A program made the translations under genes and the position numbers. The notes beneath the pieces are model-generated. The model worked only from the letters and a program-made list of their open reading frames with translations, had not been told where the DNA came from and ran no database searches. Of a DNA stretch of 7,240 nucleotides, positions 1-4,170 are shown piece after piece. The DNA lies in the NCBI GenBank assembly GCA_021812735.1, contig JAKAMV010000519.1, positions 1 through 7,240 on the forward strand. Reading direction: 5' to 3'. This DNA comes from Chloroflexota bacterium (GTDB taxonomy: Bacteria; Chloroflexota; Limnocylindria; Limnocylindrales; CSP1-4). Each line of letters starts with the position of its first letter. Within the stretch, counting starts at the first letter, position 1.

Positions 1-71
1 CCGCGGATCGTCGGTCGCCCGTGATGCATCTCCGGATCGAACTTCACGTACGCATGCCAGTCGATCGCCAC
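1..71 (-). CDS. DUF433 (VapB45-like) antitoxin, N-terminal fragment cut by the window edge
   Basis: Reading leftwards from a GTG at 71..69, the frame stays open to the window edge and gives 23 codons beginning M-A-I-D-W-H-A-Y-V-K-F-D-P-E and continuing H-G-R-P-T-I-R-G. The D-P-E, then G-(R/K)-P-x-I-(R/K)-G pattern a few residues from the N-terminus is the hallmark of DUF433 proteins, small helix-turn-helix-type antitoxins whose usual partner is a DUF5615 PIN-like toxin. The partner would lie to the left, outside the window. The start is chosen because the homology begins immediately and because a promoter (-35 TTGACC, -10 TAAGGT) ends 6 nt upstream, implying a leaderless mRNA. The AAGG inside the -10 could also act as a Shine-Dalgarno if transcription starts further upstream. 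The family call rests on a short piece but the motif is distinctive. Function as an antitoxin is inferred from the family. Confidence 0.72.
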   Translation of the reverse strand, partial: MAIDWHAYVKFDPEMHHGRPTIR

Positions 72-106
72 AGCTCGACCTTACGCTGGGAACCGGACCC
101 GGTCAA
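72..106 (-). promoter_or_regulatory. Leaderless-type promoter of the DUF433 gene
   Basis: On the minus strand TTGACC (106..101) is separated by exactly 17 nt from TAAGGT (83..78). Only 6 nt separate the -10 hexamer from the GTG start at 71, so the predicted transcription start falls on or next to the start codon. An inverted repeat, ACCGG-AC-CCGGT (92..103), lies in the spacer and runs into the -35 box; it could be an operator. Assignment is from consensus matching only. Confidence 0.6.
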
Positions 107-255
107 GGATGGGACGATGGACGAGTAGCGATGGGATGGGGGCGATAGGGCTTCCGGCGATCGGCTGCTCGACGGCCGCCGCACTTGCCCCAACGCTCGC
201 CCCGGTACCGCGGGGCTGCGTCACATGGCCCAACGCTCTCCCGTGTGCCAGGCCG

Positions 256-531
256 CTATGCAAGGCTCAACCCGGCCGTCGAGGACGGCCCGTGCTTTGG
301 TCTGGATACGCGCGGAGTGCGCGATGCCGTCTTCGGCACGCCGATCACCGAGACCGCGTGCTTGCGGGCACCGCGGAACGCGTCCACCGCGGCCTGGATC
401 AGCACGATGGCGAGCTGCGCCGTCGCCTCGAGAAGCCCCTCGACCTCGTCAAGCGCAGCGATGGCCTGCTCGCGAGAGACCGACGGGTAGTGCTTCGTGA
501 AATCGTCCGCTCCATCGAGCCTGACCTCCAC
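256..531 (-). CDS. Small hypothetical protein downstream of the GNAT toxin
   Basis: I do not recognise this 91-residue ORF with certainty. It starts with GTG at 531, only 7 nt after the stop codon of the GNAT toxin gene, with a weak AGG 6 nt upstream, so it could be the third gene of that operon. Residues 1-60 look like genuine protein: an acidic start, then a Y-P-S-V-S-R-E-Q segment followed by a long amphipathic helix rich in Ala, Leu and Glu, with codons strongly G/C-ending. After about residue 70 the codons become less G/C-ending and the sequence turns Ser/Pro/Arg-rich, which suggests an eroded or frameshifted C-terminus. The Y-P-x-(V/L)-(S/T)-x-E-x-x-x-A-A-L pattern weakly recalls the C-terminal end of DUF433 antitoxins, and a DUF433 N-terminus lies just downstream. 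It may therefore be a remnant of a related gene, but this is only inference. Confidence 0.4.
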   Translation of the reverse strand: MEVRLDGADDFTKHYPSVSREQAIAALDEVEGLLEATAQLAIVLIQAAVDAFRGARKHAVSVIGVPKTASRTPRVSRPKHGPSSTAGLSLA

Positions 532-538
532 CGTAAGC

Positions 539-1084
539 CTACGCTCGGTCAGGTTGGGAGCCCACCGATGTCAGGGCTTCCAGCGTCTTCCGGAGGTCGC
601 TCATCAGGAGAAACAGGTGCAAGGGATCCGTGGGCGACGGCTCGAATTCCGGGAGGAGGCGCAGGTAGAACGCCCTGGCGCTGTCGTTCTCGCAGTGGAT
701 CAGGAGCGCGCGGGCCCCGATGATCTCCGACGCCTCGGCCGCCCGGAGGAGGGCATCCTTCACCAGGGCGCGACCAAGGCCGTGCCCCTGTTCGTCCTGA
801 TCGACGCCGAGTCGGGTCAGGATGATGACCGGCACGGGGTACCGGGGCAGTCCCTTGAGGATGCGCTCCGGCACGTTGGTGGTCTCCACGGAGCCGGCGG
901 AGAGCGCGTAGTAGCCGACGACCCGGGCCTCGCCCGCACGCGTCACGACCTGGACCCTGGTGCTGTCCGAGCGGTCGGCCTGGAGTGCGTGTTTGCGAAG
1001 CCAGGTGGTCTGGGCCTCGGACCCGCAATCGAAGTCTGCGGTGGCGTGGCGCTTCGAGATCGGCTCGACCTGGCTGTATCTCAC
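539..1084 (-). CDS. GNAT-family acetyltransferase toxin (TacT/AtaT-like)
   Basis: This 181-residue protein has the hallmarks of GNAT toxins that inactivate aminoacyl-tRNAs by acetylating the amino acid, thereby stopping translation. The N-terminus carries the F-D-C-G-S-x-x-x-x-x-W-L segment (residues 18-29) typical of the group. A central beta-strand P-V-I-I-L-T-R-L-G-V (84-94) leads into the acetyl-CoA pyrophosphate loop Q-G-H-G-L-G-R (99-105), a match to Q/R-x-x-G-x-G/A. The likely catalytic tyrosine is Tyr140 in A-R-A-F-Y. The length is normal for the family. The GTG start lies in a GTGA overlap with the stop of the upstream DUF1778 gene, so the two are translationally coupled, and this partner is what identifies the protein as a toxin rather than a metabolic acetyltransferase. 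The tRNA target is known from characterised relatives, not shown here. Confidence 0.92.
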   Translation of the reverse strand: MRYSQVEPISKRHATADFDCGSEAQTTWLRKHALQADRSDSTRVQVVTRAGEARVVGYYALSAGSVETTNVPERILKGLPRYPVPVIILTRLGVDQDEQGHGLGRALVKDALLRAAEASEIIGARALLIHCENDSARAFYLRLLPEFEPSPTDPLHLFLLMSDLRKTLEALTSVGSQPDRA

Positions 1085-1413
1085 CCTCGTTCGAGGACGG
1101 ACGGGTCAGCCAGGAATGCCGCCAGCCTGGGAAGCACACGCGGCTTGCGCTCGATCGCGGCCGTGAAGGCGGCCCACTGCTCCGGGGGCAACACGAAGCG
1201 CGTGCGATCGGCCATCACGTCCCTGGCGGCAACCGCAGCCGACTGAACCACGAACTCGGTCACCGTTCGCGCGGTCACAGCGGCGGCATCCTCGAACAGA
1301 CGCTTCTGCTCCGGGCTGACTCGGAGGTCGAGCCGGGCCGTCTTGGGCGCCCGGCCGGGATCGGGCTTGCGGAGCGTCTCGGTGGTCAACGGGTGGGTCT
1401 CATGTACGGACAT
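1081..1413 (-). CDS. DUF1778 ribbon-helix-helix antitoxin (TacA/AtaR-like)
   Basis: This 110-residue protein is the expected partner of the downstream GNAT toxin. After a disordered N-terminus of about 25 residues, a ribbon strand A-R-L-D-L-R-V (26-32) and two helices (about 33-46 and 50-64, including T-V-T-E-F-V-V-Q-S-A) form the RHH DNA-binding domain. The C-terminal part (about 72-104) contains F-V-L-P-P-E-Q-W-x-x-F and L-P-R-L-A-A-F-L-A-D-P, the conserved segment that wraps around and neutralises the acetyltransferase in characterised DUF1778 proteins. The ATG start at 1413 is supported by a near-consensus promoter immediately upstream. The stop codon overlaps the toxin start by 4 bp. Antitoxins of this family repress their own operon, increasingly so when bound to toxin; an inverted repeat between the -10 box and the start codon is the obvious candidate site. 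Confidence 0.92.
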   Translation of the reverse strand: MSVHETHPLTTETLRKPDPGRAPKTARLDLRVSPEQKRLFEDAAAVTARTVTEFVVQSAAVAARDVMADRTRFVLPPEQWAAFTAAIERKPRVLPRLAAFLADPSVLERG

Positions 1414-1451
1414 TGTGTGGACACACTAGGCTCGGGATGGCCGCCTGTCAA
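1414..1451 (-). promoter_or_regulatory. Near-consensus promoter of the DUF1778-GNAT operon with overlapping operator candidate
   Basis: On the minus strand a perfect -35 box TTGACA (1451..1446) is followed after exactly 17 nt by TAGTGT (1428..1423). The start codon lies 9 nt beyond the -10 box, so the predicted leader is only about 2-3 nt with no room for a Shine-Dalgarno. A perfect inverted repeat TGTGT-GG-ACACA (1414..1425) covers the 3' half of the -10 box and the transcription start, where a bound RHH antitoxin would block RNA polymerase. The promoter begins 39 bp after the PIN gene stop, so the two TA pairs can be transcribed independently. Confidence 0.75.
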
Positions 1452-1490
1452 GGTCGTGTGCTGGCCGCTCTGCGGCTCCGGATGACCCCC

Positions 1491-1931
1491 TCACCGGGGC
1501 CGGGCTCCGCTCGAGCCGGGCAGCAGGTCGAGCGCACACCCCTCCGCGCGCGCCATCGTCGCGAGGGGCGCATCGGATGTCGCCAGCCGGGCGCCGCGCG
1601 CAAGCGCCGTGGCCAGCGCCATGCAGTCGGCCATGGACACGGGACGTTGCGCGCGGTCGTAGTGCTGCGCGCGTAGGCGCCCGCCGTGGCGCGCGATGGC
1701 ATCGTCGACCGGGACCACGACCAGCCCGGCTGCCACGAGCCAGTCCAGTCGTTCCTCCACCTCGCCAAGGGTGCGGCCCTTGATGCGCACCAGCACGTCC
1801 AGGGTTTCGGCCACGTTGACGGCGCTGATGACGGCATGGTCGCCGGGGTCACGCAGCAGGGCCGCGACCTCGACCGCCGCCGGTTCTCCGGTGAGGAACG
1901 CGACCAGGGCCTGGGCGTCCAGGACGGTCAT
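1491..1931 (-). CDS. PIN-domain ribonuclease toxin (VapC-like)
   Basis: This 146-residue protein is a PIN-domain toxin, expected to be a Mg2+-dependent endoribonuclease that cuts specific RNAs (tRNA or rRNA in characterised VapC proteins). The acidic active-site positions are visible: Asp5 in V-L-D-A-Q-A-L-V-A-F, Glu42 in N-V-A-E-T-L-D-V-L, Asp102 in S-M-A-D-C-M-A-L-A and Asp120 in L-A-T-S-D-A-P-L-A. Length and spacing are typical, so the nuclease looks intact. The ATG start at 1931 overlaps the TGA stop of the upstream AbrB-fold gene by 4 bp, giving the usual antitoxin-first VapBC layout. Its specific RNA target cannot be read from the sequence. Confidence 0.93.
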   Translation of the reverse strand: MTVLDAQALVAFLTGEPAAVEVAALLRDPGDHAVISAVNVAETLDVLVRIKGRTLGEVEERLDWLVAAGLVVVPVDDAIARHGGRLRAQHYDRAQRPVSMADCMALATALARGARLATSDAPLATMARAEGCALDLLPGSSGARPR

Positions 1932-2176
1932 CGCGCGCCCCAGCGCCGATCCTCGTCCGCTGTTTCCTCGCCGCGGAGCATCGCCCGAGCCTCATCACTG
2001 GTGGGTCCAGGGCCCGCGAGCGACCCCATCGCCGCACCGACCGGGTCCTCGGGGATGGGCCGCACCAGCAGGGAGTCGCCGCGATCCTCGACCAGGACGC
2101 GGGTGGTGCGCCATCGCCGCCGGATGTCGGCCGGCACGGAGATCTGACCGCCCTTCGAAATCGTCGTCTGTCTCAT
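1928..2176 (-). CDS. AbrB/MazE-fold antitoxin (VapB-like)
   Basis: From the ATG at 2176 this is an 82-residue protein. Residues 4-40 form a SpoVT/AbrB swapped-hairpin DNA-binding domain: T-I-S-K-G-G-Q-I-S-V-P-A-D-I-R-R-R-W, then a strand V-L-V-E-D-R-G-D-S-L-L-V-R-P. The C-terminal 30 residues are acidic and contain D-E-A-R-A-M-L-R-G-E-E, a typical toxin-binding tail. The frame is open for 25 more codons upstream to an ATG at 2251, but that extension lacks family character and would span the promoter, so the internal start is preferred. It is cotranscribed with, and overlaps, the PIN toxin gene. It should neutralise the nuclease and repress its own promoter. Confidence 0.9.
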   Translation of the reverse strand: MRQTTISKGGQISVPADIRRRWRTTRVLVEDRGDSLLVRPIPEDPVGAAMGSLAGPGPTSDEARAMLRGEETADEDRRWGAR

Positions 2177-2212
2177 GGGAATGAGCCTAATGCATGAGAA
2201 GGCGCCATGCAA
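2177..2212 (-). promoter_or_regulatory. Leaderless-type promoter of the AbrB-PIN operon
   Basis: On the minus strand TTGCAT (2212..2207) and TAGGCT (2189..2184) are separated by exactly 17 nt. The -10 box ends 7 nt before the ATG at 2176, placing the predicted transcription start at the start codon. There is no Shine-Dalgarno in the few bases before the ATG. An inverted repeat TGCAT (2191..2195) / ATGCA (2207..2211) with 11 nt between the arms brackets the spacer and is a candidate antitoxin operator. The -35 match is weak (only TTG of the consensus), so this is the least certain of the three antitoxin promoters. Confidence 0.5.
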
Positions 2213-2295
2213 CGGGCGAGATATCGCGAGGCATGCGTGTGCCTGTCGCACATGACGACTGCTGGGGCATCGCGGGGGGGGGCGCCCTGGGGTCC

Positions 2296-2365
2296 AGTCG
2301 TCCGCTACCGGGCGGAGTCGTGCGCTACGGGGTCGAATCGTGCGCTACGGGGTCGAATCGTCCGC
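2296..2365. repeat. 20-bp tandem repeat overlapping the sigma-factor stop codon
   Basis: Three full units start at 2296, 2316 and 2336, with a diverged partial unit from 2356. The core is (A/T)CGTGCGCTACGGGG in plus orientation. Units 2 and 3 are identical except for one base (agtcg versus aatcg at the start). The third unit contains the stop codon of the sigma-factor gene (2347..2345, TAG on the minus strand), and the last codons of that gene are made of repeat sequence. The other units lie in the intergenic space before the AbrB promoter. Confidence 0.85.
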
Positions 2366-3184
2366 GAGGCGCGTCGACCGGGTGGGCTGGCGGGCTGCGG
2401 CCCGAACGGGGACAGCCCGGTCCGGGCGGATCGCACCCGGCGCCGCCGTCGGAATCTCGTCGACCACCGGGATCTGGCCGACCACCGGGATCGCCTGGCC
2501 GATCGAGCGGTCGGCTGCCCGCCCCCCGTCGGACCGGCCGGTGCCGCCAGCATCGGTGGTATCAGTCGGGCCGGTCGGCTCTCCGCCCGGTCGCCGCATG
2601 AGCGGCTGCAGCACGTCGCGGAGCTGGCGCGTGCCGCGGAGCAGGTGGCTCTTGTAGGTGTTGAGCGGCACGTCCATCGCCTGCGCGGCGTCGGCGTAGT
2701 CGAGCCCCGACACGAAGCGGAGGACCACCGCCGCGCGCTGCTTGTACGGCAGCGTGGCGATGGCACCGGTGAGGGCCTGGCGGAGTTCCGACGCCTCGGC
2801 GGCGGCGTGGGGGTCGCGACCGTCGCCGTCCGACCCGCCGAACAGCGCGGTCAGTGCAGCAGGCGAGTCCATCTCGGCCAGCTGGTCCAGCGAGGCGACG
2901 CGCGTGGCCGACCGACGCTCGCCGGCACGACCGGCGAGGCGCACGCAGATGGTCGTGATCCAGGGGGCGAGCGCGGGCCGTGGTGTGAACCGCTCCATGC
3001 CGCGGAAGGCGGCGATGAAGGTCTCCTGGACCACGTCCTCGGCGGTCTCGCGGCTGTTCGTCAGGCGGAACGCGAGGTTGAGCAGTCGCTGCCGGTGCTG
3101 GCGAACCAGCTCGGCATACGCTGCCTCCGATCCCTCCTTGCAGCGCCGGACGAGCTCCTGCTCGCTCCAGACACTCTCTACCAC
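2345..3184 (-). CDS. ECF-type RNA polymerase sigma factor with C-terminal extension
   Basis: From a GTG at 3184 this is a 279-residue sigma-70-family factor of the ECF (group 4) type, which would direct RNA polymerase to a small regulon. Region 2 spans about residues 8-90, with the core-binding and -10 recognition segment D-V-V-Q-E-T-F-I-A-A-F-R-G at 50-62. Region 4 spans about 138-192, with L-P-Y-K-Q-R-A-A-V-V-L-R (145-156) and a helix-turn-helix L-D-Y-A-D-A-A-Q-A-M-D-V-P-L-N-T-Y-K-S-H. The frame is open a further 53 codons upstream, but those residues lack family character, and a GGAGG 4 nt before the GTG supports the internal start. After region 4 there is an extra tail of about 80 residues, rich in Gly, Pro, Thr and Arg, with a repeated I-P-V-V motif (I-P-V-V-G-Q-I-P-V-V-D-E). 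Ordinary ECF factors end soon after region 4. No anti-sigma gene is adjacent. The tail could be a regulatory segment or a recently extended, repeat-derived end. Confidence 0.88.
   Translation of the reverse strand: MVESVWSEQELVRRCKEGSEAAYAELVRQHRQRLLNLAFRLTNSRETAEDVVQETFIAAFRGMERFTPRPALAPWITTICVRLAGRAGERRSATRVASLDQLAEMDSPAALTALFGGSDGDGRDPHAAAEASELRQALTGAIATLPYKQRAAVVLRFVSGLDYADAAQAMDVPLNTYKSHLLRGTRQLRDVLQPLMRRPGGEPTGPTDTTDAGGTGRSDGGRAADRSIGQAIPVVGQIPVVDEIPTAAPGAIRPDRAVPVRAAARQPTRSTRLADDSTP
2461..2493. repeat. Short 18-bp direct repeat inside the sigma-factor tail
   Basis: The plus-strand sequence CGACCACCGGGATC occurs at 2461 and again at 2479, an 18-bp period. It encodes the duplicated I-P-V-V motif in the C-terminal tail of the sigma factor. 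Because the period is a multiple of three, gain or loss of a unit would keep the reading frame. Confidence 0.75.
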
Positions 3185-3270
3185 GCGTCCTCCACGCGGC
3201 CCGAAACCCGGCCCAGTGGACCCTGAGGACCGACTGACGGGCAAGAGCAGGCTGGCCGACGCGTGTGTCG

Positions 3271-3286
3271 GCGCGTCATGACGCGC
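3271..3286. promoter_or_regulatory. Perfect 16-bp palindrome upstream of the sigma-factor gene
   Basis: GCGCGTCATGACGCGC is perfectly self-complementary over 16 bp. It lies 86 bp upstream of the chosen GTG start of the sigma factor, a typical position for an operator of a dimeric regulator. The regulator is unknown, and a hairpin role in a leader RNA is an alternative. Confidence 0.4.
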
Positions 3287-3499
3287 AGAGTCTGCCACAT
3301 CGATACCCAGGTACGCCACCCTTCCCGATCGACGCGGGGGCACGGGACGATGGTCCCACCTGGCGTCGGGCCGTCCTGGCTACTTTCCACGCCCGACATG
3401 AAAGCGCCCTGAAAGGCCGCCCATGGGCGCCTGCAGTGGGCGGCGGGGGACCCAAGGGGGCGGGGCCGAGGTCGTAGGCCACGGGGGGCGAGGCAGGGG

Positions 3500-3561
3500 G
3501 CGGCATTCCCCAGCTGGTGGCCGCATCTGCCCAGCGGGCGGCGGCATCCCCCAGCAGGTGG
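3500..3561. repeat. Tandem repeat, about 21-bp unit, 3 copies
   Basis: Units start at 3500, 3520 and 3541 and share a GC(C/G)GCAT(C/T)..CCCAGC.GG pattern with several substitutions (unit lengths 20, 21 and 21 bp). This is the most diverged of the arrays in the interval. Confidence 0.6.
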
Positions 3562-3623
3562 GGTGCACGAGTTGCCATACAAAGTATGTCCGGACGGACG
3601 GGTCCTCCGCTGGACGGCCCGCC

Positions 3624-3704
3624 TCGCAGGTAGGAGCAACGTCGCAGGCAGAAGCAACGTCGCAGGCAGAAGCAACGTCGCAGGCAGAAGCAACGTCGCA
3701 GGCG
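3624..3704. repeat. Tandem repeat, 18-bp unit, 4 copies plus a partial
   Basis: The unit TCGCAGGCAGAAGCAACG starts at 3624, 3642, 3660 and 3678, with a truncated fifth copy from 3696. Copies 2-4 are identical and copy 1 differs at two positions, so the array looks recently amplified. Confidence 0.95.
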
Positions 3705-3858
3705 ACGGCATATGCACCAGGCGTCGCCTCGCCGACGCCCCCAACCCGCGAGTTGGCCACGCCCCCCACCTCACCAACGCACGCCTGGAGGACGCGGAAC
3801 GGGCCGGGCGCCGAGGCGACATCGTGGGCCGGGGGAGACGCGGGGGCCGCGCGCCGCG

Positions 3859-3921
3859 GCAGGCGGGCACCATGAGCGTGCAGGCCGGCACCACGAGCGA
3901 GCAGGCCGGCACCACGAGCGT
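3859..3921. repeat. Tandem repeat, 21-bp unit, 3 copies
   Basis: Units at 3859, 3880 and 3901 share GCAGGC(G/C)GGCACCA(T/C)GAGCG. Units 2 and 3 differ only at the last base. Confidence 0.9.
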
Positions 3922-4016
3922 GCTCGTGCACGCCCCGGGCCGCCGCGACAGCGCCGGAGGCCGGGCTCCCCGCGAACGGGTGTGGATTGGTCGTCTCGCG
4001 CTCACCTGGCGAGCAT

Positions 4017-4104
4017 TGGTCAACCACACGGTCCCCCATGGCCAACCACACGATCCCGTTTGGCCAAACGCACGGCTCGGTCTGGCCAAACGCACGGTTC
4101 GGCC
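4017..4104. repeat. Tandem repeat, 22-bp unit, 4 copies, centred on TGGCCAA
   Basis: Units start at 4017, 4039, 4061 and 4083, exactly 22 bp apart, followed by a degenerate TGGTCAGG at 4105. Each begins TGG(C/T)CAA(A/C)C(G/A)CACG and then diverges. The conserved part is the first 14 bases and includes the self-complementary TGGCCA core. Conservation of one half of the unit with drift in the other fits a spaced array of protein-binding sites better than simple slippage. Confidence 0.85.
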
Positions 4105-4170
4105 TGGTCAGGAACGGCGTCCGGTCCGGAGCGCCGTTCCGACAGGTACATGGCGTGAGTTGCGGCAGCT

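Larger units (their letters stand above)
3185..4170. other. Gene-free interval rich in tandem repeats
   Basis: No convincing gene was found in these 986 bp. Several frames are open for 150-300 codons on both strands, but their translations are low-complexity, full of Pro, Arg and Ala, and made largely of the repeats. The open frames are what is expected in GC-rich DNA with few stop codons. The interval contains four tandem arrays (3500-3561, 3624-3704, 3859-3921, 4017-4104), a CATAC-AAA-GTATG inverted repeat (3576-3588), a GGGAC/GTCCC inverted repeat (3344-3357) and a 16-bp palindrome (3271-3286). It should also hold the promoter of the sigma-factor gene, which I could not place. No clear rho-independent terminator was seen after the protease gene. 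Confidence 0.7.

Noticed and set aside
109..1246. Plus-strand ORFs opposite the GNAT and DUF1778 genes.
   Set aside because: They are antisense shadows of well-supported minus-strand genes and contain no recognisable domain.
1499..1521. GC-rich hairpin at the 3' end of the PIN gene as a terminator.
   Set aside because: The stem has a mismatch, lies inside the coding sequence and is not followed by a T run on the transcribed strand, so it does not qualify as an intrinsic terminator.
2177..2251. N-terminal extension of the AbrB antitoxin to an ATG at 2251.
   Set aside because: The AbrB domain starts right after the internal ATG at 2176, and the extension overlaps a plausible promoter.
2274..2282. 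Run of nine G residues as a phase-variation tract.
   Set aside because: It lies in intergenic DNA outside the -35/-10 region of the AbrB promoter and outside any coding frame I accept, so no switching role can be supported.
3185..3343. N-terminal extension of the sigma factor to a GTG at 3343.
   Set aside because: The extra 53 residues lack family character and would run across the 16-bp palindrome. A GGAGG motif and the start of region 2 support the GTG at 3184.
3500..4104. Repeat arrays as a possible CRISPR locus.
   Set aside because: The units are directly adjacent with no unique spacers, differ between arrays, and no cas gene is present.
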